Positions 10,145-18,986 are shown, numbered from the stretch's first letter. The stretch is DNA of 64,000 bases from UBA5189 sp040389445 (GCA_040389445.1 JAZJZX010000007.1:1-64000), one strand, 5' to 3'. Translations and numbers: made by a program. Notes: generated by a model not told the origin, from the letters alone.

Positions 10145-11259
10145 CAGCGGGATCCGGCGGGCCGCGGCGCTTCGGTCTGCGCCGGGGCCTGGGTCTGCGC
10201 CTGGGCCTGCGTCTGCGCCTGGGCCTGCGTCTGCGCCTGGGCCTGGGCCTCGCCGGCCCGGACGACGACCGGGTTGAGGAACGGCATCTGGGCCCGGAGC
10301 GCGGCCCCGACCTGCTCGATCTGGTGATCCCGATCCTGGGCCCGGAGCCGCTCGAACTCGTGGCGGCCGGTCTCGTTCTCGCGGATCCAGCGGGTGGCGA
10401 AGGAGCCGTTCTGGATCTCGCCCAGGACGTCACGCATCGTGGCCTTGGCTCCCTCCACGATCCGTGGACCGGATACGTAATCTCCGTATTCCGCGGTGTC
10501 GGACACGCTGAAGCGCATGAAGTTGAGCCCGCCGCGGTACATCAGGTCGACGATGAGCTTCAGCTCATGCATCGTTTCGAAATAGGCGAGCTCAGGCTGG
10601 TAGCCGGCCTCGACGAGCGTCTCGAACGCCGCCTTGACGAGGGCCGAGACGCCGCCGCAGAGGAGCGCCTGTTCCCCGAAGAGATCGGTCTCGGTCTCCT
10701 CCTTGAACGTGGTCTCGAGGATCCCGGCCCGGGTGTTGCCGAGCCCGCGGGCGTAGGCGAAGACGCGGGCCTTGCCGGTCCCCGTCGGGTCCTGGTGGAC
10801 GGCGAACAGGGCCGGCACGCCGCCGCCGGCCTGGTAGACGCTCCGCACGAGGTGGCCCGGACCCTTGGGCGCCACCATTCCGACGTCGATGAAGTCGGGC
10901 GGTACGATCCGGCCGAAGTGGATGTTGAAGCCGTGGGCGAACATCAGGAGCTGGCCCGGGCGCAGGTTTGGCTCGATCTCCGCGTCGTAGACCGCTTTCT
11001 GGGCCGTGTCGGGGACCAGGATCATGATCACGTCGGCGGCCTTGACGGCCTCCGCGACGGTCCGGACCTCGAGGCCGGCGCCCTCGGCCAGCGCCTTCGA
11101 CTTCGAGCCGTCGGCCAGCCCGACGATCACCTTGACCCCGGATTCGTGCAGGTTCAGGGCGTGGGCGTGGCCCTGGCTGCCGTAGCCGATGATCGCGACG
11201 GTCTGGCCTTCGAGCGCCGCGGGATCGGCGTCGTTGTCGTAGTACATGCGGGCGGTCAT
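10144..11259 (-). CDS. ilvC: Ketol-acid reductoisomerase
   Basis: Isomerises and reduces 2-acetolactate or 2-aceto-2-hydroxybutyrate with NAD(P)H and Mg2+. This is a class I enzyme (371 residues): Rossmann motif IGYGSQGHAHALNL (about 24-37), VAPKGPGHLVRS, the Glu/Asp metal ligands in KEETETDLFGEQALLCGG, and a knotted C-terminal domain with ETMHELKLIVDLMYRGG. The short cofactor loop after the second strand (GLADGSKS) suggests NADPH use, but I cannot be sure. The tail after about residue 330 is an Ala/Gln/Thr stretch encoded by 18-bp tandem repeats (10185-10238), unlike the family norm. It overlaps ilvN by four bases. Confidence 0.95.
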   Translation of the reverse strand: MTARMYYDNDADPAALEGQTVAIIGYGSQGHAHALNLHESGVKVIVGLADGSKSKALAEGAGLEVRTVAEAVKAADVIMILVPDTAQKAVYDAEIEPNLRPGQLLMFAHGFNIHFGRIVPPDFIDVGMVAPKGPGHLVRSVYQAGGGVPALFAVHQDPTGTGKARVFAYARGLGNTRAGILETTFKEETETDLFGEQALLCGGVSALVKAAFETLVEAGYQPELAYFETMHELKLIVDLMYRGGLNFMRFSVSDTAEYGDYVSGPRIVEGAKATMRDVLGEIQNGSFATRWIRENETGRHEFERLRAQDRDHQIEQVGAALRAQMPFLNPVVVRAGEAQAQAQTQAQAQTQAQAQTQAPAQTEAPRPAGSR

Positions 11260-11876
11260 CGCCTGAGTGCCTCCTCGATGGATCCGGCACCGCGCGTCAT
11301 CACGACCGCGCCGGTTCGGACGAGTTCCTTGATGCCATAGGTGCGCACGAGGGCGACGAACGCGTCGACCTCGGTTTCGGTACCGCTGACCTCGACGATG
11401 AGGGACTCCGCGCCGAGATCCACCACGCGGCCCTTGCTGAGCTCCACGACCTTGATCAGTTCGCCCCGATTGGCATCGGTCGCCCGGATCTTCACGAGGG
11501 CGAGCTCGTGCTCGACGGTGGGTTCGGCGGTGACGTCCTGGACCTTCAGGACATCGATCAGCCGGTAGAGCTGCTTGGCGGCCTGTTCGACCGCGACGTC
11601 GTCGCCGTGCAGGGTGATGGTCATCCGCGACAGACCTTCCTGATCCGTGTGGCTGACGGCCAGCGAGTCGATGTTGAAGTTGCGGGCGCGCATCAGGCTG
11701 GACACGCGGTTGAGAACGCCGGGCTTGTCCAGGACGAGCGCCACGAGACGGTGCTTCTTCGTGTCGCCGCTGCCGGGCAGCGCCCGCGGCGGCGGGGCCG
11801 CGTGCGCCGGGGTCCCGTGCGGCGGGGTGCCGTGCGGCGGGGTGCCGTGCGGCGGGGTCGATGCCTGGTCGCTCAT
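11256..11876 (-). CDS. ilvN: Acetolactate synthase small (regulatory) subunit
   Basis: Regulatory subunit that activates IlvB and confers branched-chain feedback inhibition. The 206-residue protein has an N-terminal ACT domain (about 41-115: HRLVALVLDKPGVLNRVSSL and the NFNIDSLAVSHTD region) followed by the ALS small-subunit C-terminal domain (about 120-205: ELALVKIRA ... GIKELVRTGAVVMTRG). About 40 extra N-terminal residues contain PPHGT repeats encoded by 15-bp DNA units (11811-11855); this tail is not conserved in the family. It overlaps ilvB by four bases upstream and ilvC by four bases downstream. Confidence 0.94.
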   Translation of the reverse strand: MSDQASTPPHGTPPHGTPPHGTPAHAAPPPRALPGSGDTKKHRLVALVLDKPGVLNRVSSLMRARNFNIDSLAVSHTDQEGLSRMTITLHGDDVAVEQAAKQLYRLIDVLKVQDVTAEPTVEHELALVKIRATDANRGELIKVVELSKGRVVDLGAESLIVEVSGTETEVDAFVALVRTYGIKELVRTGAVVMTRGAGSIEEALRR

Positions 11877-13795
11877 TCCTCGGGCCCGCCCCAGGTCTCG
11901 ATGAGGTCGGACAGGCCCTTGCCGGCCGGCATCATCGGGAAGACGTTCTGCTCCCCGGCGATCTCGAACCAGATGAGTGCCGGCCCGTCCACCCCCTGGG
12001 CGAAGCGGATCGCCTCGTCCACCTCAGCCGGGGTGGAGGCCTTCGTCGCCGGGACGCCGTAGGCCTCGGCAAGCTTCAGGTAGTCCGGCCCGGGCAGGTG
12101 CGCCGAGTGGTAGTTCCCGGCGTAGATGATCTCCTGCCACTGCCGGATCATGCCGAGCTTCTTGTTGTCGAACAGGGCGATCTTCACCGGGATCCGGTCC
12201 TGGACCAGGGTCATCAGCTCCTGGCTGGTCATCTGGAAGCCACCATCGCCGGCGATCGCCCAGACCTCGCGCTCCGGCACGCCCAGCGCGGCGCCCATGG
12301 CGGCCGGCATAGAGAACCCCATCGTTCCGAGGCCGCCCGAACTGACATGCGTGTTGGGATGCCGGAATCCGGCGTAGCGGGCCAGCCACATCTGGTTCTG
12401 CCCGACGTCGGCCACGTAGATCGCCTCGTGGTCGGACAGCTCCCCGATCCGCTGGACGACGTAGTCGGCCGACAGCAGGCCGTCGCGCCAGGCGCCGGAG
12501 CCGTGCCATGAGGACGCTGTTGACTCGCGCTTCCAGGCGCCCAACTGGTCGAGATACTCCTTGCGTTCCTCGAGGGGAGTCGCGCCGACCATCGGGATGA
12601 GGGCCCGGAGCACCCGCTTCGCGTCGCCCACGATCGGGACCTCGACGGCCACGTTCTTGCCGATCTCCGCCGGGTCGATGTCCACGTGGACGATCCGCGC
12701 GTAGGGGGCAAAGGTCCGGACGTTGCCGGTGACACGGTCGTCGAAGCGCATCCCGATCGCGATCAGGAGATCGGCCGACTGGATGGCCCGATTGACGTGC
12801 TTCCAGCCATGCATGCCCATGAAGCCGTAGGCGAGCGGATGCTCCTCATCCATCGCGCCGATCCCGAGCAGGGTCCATGCGACGGGAATGCTGGTCTTCT
12901 CCGCGAACGCGAGGAGGTCCGCCTCGGCGCCGGCGTGCAGGATGCCGTGGCCGGCCAGGATCACGGGTCGTTTGGCCTGGGCAATCTCGGCGGCGGCGGT
13001 CCTGAGCTGCCGGTAGTTCCCGTCCATGTTCGGCCGGAATCCGGGCAGGCCGGCCATCACCTCGGCGTCGGAAGGGTGCTCGGCGCGCGTCTCCTGCTGG
13101 AGCGCGTCCTTGGTGATGTCGACGTGCACGGGGCCGGGGCGACCGGTCCGCGCGATGTGGAAGGCCTCGGCGAGCACACGCGGAAGGTCGTCGGCGTTCC
13201 GGACGAGGTAGTTGTGCTTGGTCATCGGCAGCGTGATGCCGTTGATGTCGATCTCCTGGAAGGCGTCCTTGCCGATCAACGCGGAGGGCACGTTGCCGGT
13301 GATCGCGACCATCGGGATCGAATCGAGCTGGGCCGTGGCAATGCCGGTGACGAGGTTGGTGGCGCCGGGGCCGGAGGTACCCATGCAGACGCCGACCTTG
13401 CCGGTCGTCCGGGCGTAGCCGTCGGCGGCGTGGGCACCGCCCTGCTCGTGCCGGACGAGGATGTGGCGAAGCTCCGGATGATCCCCGAGGACGTCGTACA
13501 GGGGCAGGATGACGCCGCCGGGATAGCTGAAGAAGACGTCGACGCCCTGGCGGAGGATCGCCTCGCAGACGACGTCGGCGCCGATCCTCGCGCGCGGCGC
13601 GCGCTCCTGGGCCGTCGCGTCGACGGGAATGGACGCGCTCGAGGCGCCTTCGCGGAGCATCTCGCGCTGGGCCTTCTCGACCGCGGCGGCATGCTCCGTA
13701 CCGGCCCCGGGCACATGGCTCCGGCGCTCGGGCTTCGACTCGTCCGCCGCGGCGGGACTCGGCGGTTTCGCCGAGCCCCCCTTCGTGATCGTCAT
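11873..13795 (-). CDS. ilvB: Acetolactate synthase large (catalytic) subunit
   Basis: TPP- and FAD-dependent condensation of pyruvate with pyruvate or 2-oxobutyrate, the first common step of Val, Leu and Ile synthesis. In this 640-residue protein the catalytic part begins near residue 75 with GADVVCEAILRQGVDVFFSYPGG. The activating Glu lies in RHEQGGAHAADGYAR, and the TPP motif is GDGGFQMTSQEL...DNKK (about 535-565). The start at 13795 has a ribosome-binding site (GGAGGG) ten bases upstream. The 70-residue charged N-terminal extension is unusual. It is the first structural gene of the operon, behind the leader and attenuator. Confidence 0.95.
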   Translation of the reverse strand: MTITKGGSAKPPSPAAADESKPERRSHVPGAGTEHAAAVEKAQREMLREGASSASIPVDATAQERAPRARIGADVVCEAILRQGVDVFFSYPGGVILPLYDVLGDHPELRHILVRHEQGGAHAADGYARTTGKVGVCMGTSGPGATNLVTGIATAQLDSIPMVAITGNVPSALIGKDAFQEIDINGITLPMTKHNYLVRNADDLPRVLAEAFHIARTGRPGPVHVDITKDALQQETRAEHPSDAEVMAGLPGFRPNMDGNYRQLRTAAAEIAQAKRPVILAGHGILHAGAEADLLAFAEKTSIPVAWTLLGIGAMDEEHPLAYGFMGMHGWKHVNRAIQSADLLIAIGMRFDDRVTGNVRTFAPYARIVHVDIDPAEIGKNVAVEVPIVGDAKRVLRALIPMVGATPLEERKEYLDQLGAWKRESTASSWHGSGAWRDGLLSADYVVQRIGELSDHEAIYVADVGQNQMWLARYAGFRHPNTHVSSGGLGTMGFSMPAAMGAALGVPEREVWAIAGDGGFQMTSQELMTLVQDRIPVKIALFDNKKLGMIRQWQEIIYAGNYHSAHLPGPDYLKLAEAYGVPATKASTPAEVDEAIRFAQGVDGPALIWFEIAGEQNVFPMMPAGKGLSDLIETWGGPEE

Positions 13796-13869
13796 CGTTG
13801 CTCGCCCTCCGTGGCCCGGTCCGCCTCGCCGGCTCCTGCTGCCGCCGATCCGTCCCGGAGAAATGACAA

Positions 13870-13893
13870 GACCCTCGCCACCCGGCGAGGGTC
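13870..13893 (-). terminator. Attenuator hairpin upstream of ilvB
   Basis: A perfect 10-bp stem (GACCCTCGCC / GGCGAGGGTC) with a GGGT loop, followed on the minus strand by a partly T-rich stretch (TTGTCATTT). It lies between the Leu/Ile/Val-rich leader peptide and ilvB. A leader segment at 13932-13939 (GGAGGGAC on the minus strand) could pair, with one mismatch, to the 5' arm and act as an antiterminator. The shape and position fit ribosome-mediated attenuation of branched-chain operons. Confidence 0.75.
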
Positions 13894-13919
13894 CCGTTGG
13901 TCTTCGGTGGTCTGTCGCG

Positions 13920-14060
13920 CTACGAGCGCTTGTCCCTCCGCGTTCCTCGGTTCTCCCGCCGGGAGCCGGTAATGAGGCCAAGAAGGCTCTCAAGCCCGAC
14001 CAGGAGCGAGCGAATAAGGGAGAGAAGGGTTACCTCGAACGAGCCGTCCTCGATCGGCAT
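13920..14060 (-). CDS. Branched-chain amino-acid leader peptide (predicted)
   Basis: A 46-residue open frame between the operon promoter and the attenuator hairpin. Thirteen of 21 residues at about 10-30 are Leu, Ile or Val (for example TLLSLIRSLLVGLESLLGLI), as expected if ribosome stalling on scarce charged tRNAs controls the downstream terminator. The basic tail RRENRGTRRDKRS ends 26 bases before the terminator arm. I chose the ATG at 14058-14060; a GTG at 14130-14132 in the same frame could start a 70-residue leaderless version, ten bases after the -10. No strong ribosome-binding site is visible at the ATG. Regulation is inferred. Confidence 0.65.
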   Translation of the reverse strand: MPIEDGSFEVTLLSLIRSLLVGLESLLGLITGSRRENRGTRRDKRS

Positions 14061-14141
14061 GTGCACGCGGCGTCCATCGCTCGTCACGACGACGGCAACT
14101 CGGCGGCGATCCAGTCCATTCGAGATTGGCACGGTCCCGGC

Positions 14142-14170
14142 AGTCTACGGTGCCATCCTTCGATGTGCAA
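14142..14170 (-). promoter_or_regulatory. Sigma-70-like promoter of the ilv-leu operon
   Basis: On the minus strand, TTGCAC (14170-14165) is followed by 17 bp and TAGACT (14147-14142), close to the -35/-10 consensus with ideal spacing. Transcription would start near 14135, giving a leader of about 340 nt that contains the leader peptide and attenuator before ilvB. Confidence 0.7.
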
Positions 14171-14180
14171 CCACAGCCGC

Positions 14181-14240
14181 TGCGGCGCAAGAACCGAGCT
14201 GACGGCGCAAGAACCGAGCTGACGGCGCAAGACCCGGAGC
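14181..14240. repeat. Minisatellite, three 20-bp units
   Basis: Three tandem units of 20 bp (GACGGCGCAAGAACCGAGCT, with end-unit variation), just upstream of the ilv promoter. The 20-bp period would not keep a reading frame, and the repeats are intergenic. Confidence 0.85.
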
Positions 14241-14679
14241 GGGTTGGATTTGGGTGGCCGACACCCCATGTTGTCCGTGGGGCATGGATTCCGGCGGCCG
14301 GTGTCGTGGTTGTGTGCCGGGGCCACGGATGGCCTGCACAAGGGCGGCGAATGGCCATCCGGTCCGCCACGATCGTGCGGGTCACGCACAAGTGGAGCAA
14401 CGCGCGTCGATTTCCGTGCCCGCAGGCCAATAGACGCCACACGGCCGGGGGTGGCGCACGCACGCCGGGGGTGGCGCACGCACGCCCGGGGGTGACGCAC
14501 GCACGCCCGGGGGTGACGGACGGCCCACGCACACCGGCCCAGCACCGGCCCGGATCGCGCACACCGGCCCACGCACACCGGCCCACGCACACCGGCCCAC
14601 GCACGCCGGCCCACGCACCGGCCCGGATCGCGCACGTCCGAGCAACCCCCAGTGAAGGGCCTTCTGCTCTACTACCTCG
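14241..14679. repeat. Intergenic region with GC-rich tandem repeats
   Basis: No credible gene was found. From about 14450 to 14520 there are four tandem units of 20-21 bp (CCGGGGGTGGCGCACGCACG-like). From about 14525 to 14625 there are units of about 15 bp (CCGGCCCACGCACAC-like), interrupted by a different spacer. The repeats are contiguous, with no unique spacers between conserved repeats, so this is not a CRISPR array. The region separates the ilv operon from the HTH regulator gene. Confidence 0.75.
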
Positions 14680-15417
14680 GTGAACGTGATCGGTGTCAGG
14701 CGGCAGGCAAGATCGAGGGCAGAGCGCCTCCACCGCGGGCTCGGGGCAGACATCGAGCGCCTGCGCGAGGATGCCGGGGTCACCCGATCAGCACTGGCGC
14801 GTGCGTCGGGTGTCGATCCCGGGTACCTCTGGCGGATTGAAGCCGGGACTGAGCGGCCGTCGCTCGAGATCTATGCCCGTCTCGCGGCATCGCTTGGAGC
14901 CGATCTCAGCGCTCGCCTGTATCCGAATTCCGGCCCCGTGATCAGGGACCGCCACCAGGCCGCGATCCTGGAGGCGCTGCTCGCCATGGTGCACCCTCGA
15001 TGGCGCCCGTACCCCGAGATGGCGGTTCGGCGGCCGTCACGTGGCTGGATCGACGTTGGACTGCACGATGCGCGGTCGGGCATCCTGGTGGCGACCGAGA
15101 TCCAGTCAGAGCTCCGCCGGCTCGAGCAGCTCCTTCGATGGGCGTCTGAGAAGGCAGCGTCCGCCGCATCCTGGGATGGTTGGGTCCATCTTGGCGGCAC
15201 CCCGACGGTATCCCAGCTGCTGGTCGTCCGGGCGACGAGGTCAAATCGTGCCGTCGCCCGTGAGTTTCGCCGGACGCTGACCGCCGCGTTTCCGGCTCAT
15301 CCTGACGATGCCCTGAGCGCCCTGACTGGACCAGAATCATGGCCGGGCGCTGCCATCCTGTGGGCTGCGGCGGATTCGCAAGCGGCCGGCCGGTATCGCA
15401 TCGCGACCGGGATGTGA
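14680..15417 (+). CDS. XRE-family HTH protein with nuclease-like C-terminal domain
   Basis: A 245-residue protein. Residues about 20-75 form a Cro/C1-type helix-turn-helix (LGADIERLREDAGVTRSALARASGVDPGYLWRIEAGTERPS, within which the second and third helices are clear). The remainder (about 90-245) contains GWIDVGLHD followed by VATEIQSEL, an Asp...Glu-x-Gln pattern reminiscent of PD-(D/E)XK folds, then a helical segment. I infer a DNA-binding protein with a nuclease-like sensor or effector domain; whether the catalytic site works is unknown. The GTG start is uncertain. It stands alone between the ilv operon and leuCD, with minisatellites upstream. Confidence 0.7.
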   Translation: MNVIGVRRQARSRAERLHRGLGADIERLREDAGVTRSALARASGVDPGYLWRIEAGTERPSLEIYARLAASLGADLSARLYPNSGPVIRDRHQAAILEALLAMVHPRWRPYPEMAVRRPSRGWIDVGLHDARSGILVATEIQSELRRLEQLLRWASEKAASAASWDGWVHLGGTPTVSQLLVVRATRSNRAVAREFRRTLTAAFPAHPDDALSALTGPESWPGAAILWAAADSQAAGRYRIATGM

Positions 15418-15514
15418 CCCGTCGCATGGCCGTCCAGGAGCCTCTCCGGCACCTGCTGCTACCCTTCCCATCCGCGAACCGTCCGCACACGAAGCCAGCG
15501 CCGGAGCCGCCACG

Positions 15515-16963
15515 TTGACCACGCCACAACCACCACGCACCCTCGTCGAGAAGATCTGGAGCGACCACGTCGTGGCCGAGGATGCGGGCGCGCCCAGCAT
15601 CCTGGCCGTCGACCTCCACCTCGTCCACGAGGTCACGAGCCCGCAGGCATTCACCGGTCTCCGGCAGCGGGGGCTGACCGTCCGCCATCCGGAGCGGACC
15701 GTCGCGACCGCGGACCACTCCGTCCCGACAACCCCCCGCGGCCTCCCCTTCCTCGATCCCATGGCCGCCGCCCAGGTCCAGCAGCTCGACACGAACTGCC
15801 GCGAGTTCGGGATCCCGCTCCACGGCATCGGCGACCCGAGCCAGGGCATCGTCCACGTCATCGGGCCCCAGCTCGGCCTCACCCAGCCGGGCATGACGAT
15901 CGTGTGCGGCGATTCCCACACCAGCACCCACGGCGCGTTCGGGGCACTGGCGTTCGGAATCGGCACGTCCGAGGTGGAGATGGTCCTCGCCACCCAGACA
16001 CTGCTTCAGCGGAAGCCGAAGACCTTCGAGGTCCGGGTGGACGGGACGCTGGCCCCGGGCGTCGGCGCCAAGGACATCATCCTCGCCCTCATCGCGCGGA
16101 TCGGGATCGCCGGCGGGACCGGCCACGTCTTCGAGTACCGCGGCGAGGCGATCCGGGCCCTGACGATGGAACAGCGGATGACGATCTGCAACATGAGCAT
16201 CGAGGGCGGCGCACGGGCAGGGCTCATCGGCCCGGATGAAACGACGTTCTCGTACCTGAAGGGCCGGCCCCACGCCCCCACGGGTGCGGCCTGGGACGAG
16301 GCGGTCGCCCGCTGGCGGCTGCTGCCCACGGACGATGGCGCGGTCTTCGACAAGTCGATCGTCATCGACGCCTCGACCCTCGAGCCGATGGTCACCTACG
16401 GCACGAACCCCGGAATGGGCATCCCGATCAGCGCCCGTGTCCCGGATCCCGCGGCCGTCGCCGACCCGGCCCAGCAGCGGGCTCTCGCCCACGCCCTCGC
16501 GTACATGGACCTCACGCCGGGACAGGCGATCCTGGGTCAGCCCGTGGACGTCGTCTTCATCGGCTCATGCACGAACGGCCGGATCAGCGACCTGCGGCTC
16601 GCCGCGGCGGCGCTCAGCGGCCGGAAGGTCGCCGGCAACGTCCGGATGATGATCGTCCCGGGTTCCGATGAGGTGAAGCGCGAGGCCGAGGCCGAGGGTC
16701 TCGACGAGATCTTCCGCGCCGCCGGCGCCGAGTGGCGTGAGGCCGGCTGCTCGATGTGCATCGCCATGAACGGCGACCAGCTCAAGCCGGGCCAGTACGC
16801 CGTTTCGACGAGCAACCGCAACTTCGAGGGGCGCCAGGGCAAGGGCGGCCGGACGTTCCTCGCGTCGCCGCTGACCGCCGCTGCATCGGCGATCGCGGGC
16901 GTCGTCGCCGACCCGCGGCTTCTGCCCGGCATCGAAGCCGCCTCCGGGATCGGGGGGCGCTGA
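15515..16963 (+). CDS. leuC: 3-isopropylmalate dehydratase large subunit
   Basis: Large subunit of the [4Fe-4S] isopropylmalate isomerase of leucine synthesis (482 residues, aconitase family). Visible signatures are TADHSVPTT, the substrate-binding CGDSHTSTHGAFGALAFGIG region, and the iron-sulfur ligands in GSCTNGRISDL (Cys near 350) and GCSMCIAMN (two Cys near 410-413). The TTG start matches the usual N-terminus (RTLVEKIWSDHVV); a GGAG lies upstream. It is followed by leuD after two bases and is separated from the leuA/leuB operon, on the opposite strand. Confidence 0.95.
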   Translation: MTTPQPPRTLVEKIWSDHVVAEDAGAPSILAVDLHLVHEVTSPQAFTGLRQRGLTVRHPERTVATADHSVPTTPRGLPFLDPMAAAQVQQLDTNCREFGIPLHGIGDPSQGIVHVIGPQLGLTQPGMTIVCGDSHTSTHGAFGALAFGIGTSEVEMVLATQTLLQRKPKTFEVRVDGTLAPGVGAKDIILALIARIGIAGGTGHVFEYRGEAIRALTMEQRMTICNMSIEGGARAGLIGPDETTFSYLKGRPHAPTGAAWDEAVARWRLLPTDDGAVFDKSIVIDASTLEPMVTYGTNPGMGIPISARVPDPAAVADPAQQRALAHALAYMDLTPGQAILGQPVDVVFIGSCTNGRISDLRLAAAALSGRKVAGNVRMMIVPGSDEVKREAEAEGLDEIFRAAGAEWREAGCSMCIAMNGDQLKPGQYAVSTSNRNFEGRQGKGGRTFLASPLTAAASAIAGVVADPRLLPGIEAASGIGGR

Positions 16964-16965
16964 CG

Positions 16966-17598
16966 ATGGCCGAGCCGTTCCGCAGCTTCACCTCGAAGGT
17001 CGTCCCGCTCCACGCGGAGAACGTCGACACGGACCAGGTCGTTCCGGCCCGCTACCTCAAGATCACCGACAAGGCCGGACTCGCCGACGTGCTCTTCCGG
17101 GACTGGCGGTTCAACGAGGACGGCTCGCTCAAGGATCCGCCGTTCATCCTGGATCAGCCCGGCATGCGCGGCCGGAACGTCCTGCTGGTTGGCGACAACT
17201 TCGGGACCGGGTCATCGCGCGAACATGCGCCGTGGGCGCTCGCGGCGTGGGGCATCCGCGCGGTGATCTCGACCGGCTTCGCGGACATCTTCCGGAACAA
17301 CGCGCTCAAGAACGGCGTGGTCCCCGTGGTGGTGGACGCGATCACCCACGCCCGCCTCTTCGCGCTGATCGACGCGAACCCGGATGCGGAGCTGACCTTC
17401 GATCTCGCCGAGCAGGGCATGCTGCTGCCGGACGGCTCCACGATCGACTTCGACATCGACCCCTTTGCCAAGCTCATGCTCCTCCGCGGCACCGACGAGA
17501 TGGGCTACCTGCTGGACAAGCTGCCCGCCATCGTTGCGTGGGAGTCCACGCATCCCGGTCGGGTCGACACCCGGCCCGAGGGCGCCCCCACCGGTTGA
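16966..17598 (+). CDS. leuD: 3-isopropylmalate dehydratase small subunit
   Basis: Small subunit that completes the LeuCD active site. The 210-residue protein carries DTDQVVPARYLK near residue 22, the swivel-domain motif GDNFGTGSSREHAPWAL (about 78-94), and FADIFRNNALKNGVVPV. The ATG comes two bases after the leuC stop (TGACGATG), so the two are cotranscribed and probably translationally coupled. The final 15 residues extend slightly past the usual end and run into a repeat-rich intergenic region. Confidence 0.95.
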   Translation: MAEPFRSFTSKVVPLHAENVDTDQVVPARYLKITDKAGLADVLFRDWRFNEDGSLKDPPFILDQPGMRGRNVLLVGDNFGTGSSREHAPWALAAWGIRAVISTGFADIFRNNALKNGVVPVVVDAITHARLFALIDANPDAELTFDLAEQGMLLPDGSTIDFDIDPFAKLMLLRGTDEMGYLLDKLPAIVAWESTHPGRVDTRPEGAPTG

Positions 17599-17608
17599 TC
17601 CCGGGGCT

Positions 17609-17743
17609 GCGGCCAACCCCGCGACGACCCGGAACCCGGGGCACCGTGTCGGGGCCTGGACACCCGACCCGGGGCCGGGACACCGAGGCGGGGCCGCGGC
17701 CAACCCCGCGACGACCCGGAAGCCGGGGCACCGTGTCGGGGCC
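17609..17743. repeat. Two 48-bp direct repeats after leuD
   Basis: A 48-bp element beginning GCGGCCAACCCCGCGACGAC occurs at 17609-17656 and 17696-17743 with one or two mismatches. Between them lies related GGGACACC/GGGGCC-rich sequence. It occupies the gap between leuD and the MarP-like gene. No T-rich terminator follows it. Confidence 0.85.
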
Positions 17744-17805
17744 GCGACCCCGACGGATACCGGCGCGGTCGGTCGCCTCGGGCGACCTGTGCGACGATCC
17801 GGTCG

Positions 17806-18981
17806 ATGAACGTCGTTGATGCCGCGGCTGTCGGCTTGCTGATCTTCGCCGTCGTGCTCGGCATCCGTTCCGGTGCCCTTCCACAGGTCGGCGGTCTGGT
17901 AGGCGCAGCCACGGGCGCGCTGGGCGCGGTCGCCGTCCTTCCGACGCTCCTTCCCTACCTCGTGACGTTCGACGCGGTCGTCCGGGTGGCGGCGGTCCTG
18001 GTCGCGCTGGTCGTACTCGTTGGATTCGGCGAGATGGTCGGGGCGCGCCTCGGGCGTGCTGCGTCAAGGCACCTGGGCACCGGATTCTTCAGCGCCCTGG
18101 ATCGAGTGGCCGGGGGCATCGTGGGCGCAGGCCAGGCGGTCCTCATCGTGTGGCTGTTCGGCGGGATCCTCACCACGGGGCTGGTGCCGTCGTTGGTGCG
18201 GGATGCACAGACCTCGGTTGCCATCCGGGGCATCGATGCCATCTTCCCGCCCCCCTCCGAGCTGGTCATCGGCATCGGCACGGCTCTCGATCAATCCGGC
18301 CTGCCCGACGTGTTCCTCGGGCTCGAGCGGCTGCCGGCCGATCCGGTCACGATGCCGGCAGATCCGCTCGTCCAGATGATCGGACGACAGGCCCTCGCGT
18401 CGGTGCCGCGAGTCGAGGCGGACGCCTGCGACTACACGTCCACCGGAACGGGGATCGTGGTCAAGTCGGGCTACGTGGTCACCAATGCGCACGTTGTCGC
18501 GGGTGCCCGGGCGGTCCGCATCATCACCCCCGCCGGCGGGCTCAAGGCGACCGTGGTCGCCTTCGATCCCGAGCTCGACGTGGCCGTCCTTCGGGTCGTA
18601 TCCCTCGAGGCCGGCCCGCTCTTCTTCGCCACCAGCGACCCTGAGCGCGGCGCAACCGGAGCGACCATCGGCTACCCGAATGGTGGCGGGGCCGTGATCG
18701 AACCGGCCGCCGTGGCGGCTCGCTATGCAGCCGAAGGCCTGGACATCTACGGCACCTCGCGCGTCCTCCGCCAGATCATCGAAATCCGCGCCATCGTGGA
18801 ACCGGGCGACAGCGGCGGACCACTGCTGCTGGCGAACGGGACCGTGGGCGGGCTGGTCTTCGCAGAATCGCGAACCGACCCGTCCGTCGGCTACGCGCTG
18901 GCTCCTGCGGCCGTGGCGGCGGCAGTGGCCCCGGCGCTCGGACACACCGCAGCCGTCGCGACCGGCCCCTGCCTCCACTGA
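17806..18981 (+). CDS. MarP-like membrane serine protease (CvpA domain plus trypsin domain)
   Basis: A 391-residue protein. The N-terminal half has four hydrophobic segments (about 5-130) of the CvpA/colicin V production type. The C-terminal half is a chymotrypsin-like protease facing the periplasm or outside. The catalytic triad is visible: His in VVTNAHVVAG (about 228), Asp in DPELDVAVL (about 257), Ser in PGDSGGPLL (about 335). This is the architecture of mycobacterial MarP, which protects against acid and oxidative stress; a similar envelope-stress role is inferred. A GACGAT hexamer seven bases before the ATG, and no ribosome-binding site, suggest a leaderless message. Confidence 0.85.
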   Translation: MNVVDAAAVGLLIFAVVLGIRSGALPQVGGLVGAATGALGAVAVLPTLLPYLVTFDAVVRVAAVLVALVVLVGFGEMVGARLGRAASRHLGTGFFSALDRVAGGIVGAGQAVLIVWLFGGILTTGLVPSLVRDAQTSVAIRGIDAIFPPPSELVIGIGTALDQSGLPDVFLGLERLPADPVTMPADPLVQMIGRQALASVPRVEADACDYTSTGTGIVVKSGYVVTNAHVVAGARAVRIITPAGGLKATVVAFDPELDVAVLRVVSLEAGPLFFATSDPERGATGATIGYPNGGGAVIEPAAVAARYAAEGLDIYGTSRVLRQIIEIRAIVEPGDSGGPLLLANGTVGGLVFAESRTDPSVGYALAPAAVAAAVAPALGHTAAVATGPCLH

Positions 18982-18986
18982 GCGCG

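Noticed and set aside
14450..14640. Possible CRISPR array
   Set aside because: The units are contiguous tandem repeats without unique spacers, and no cas genes are in the window.
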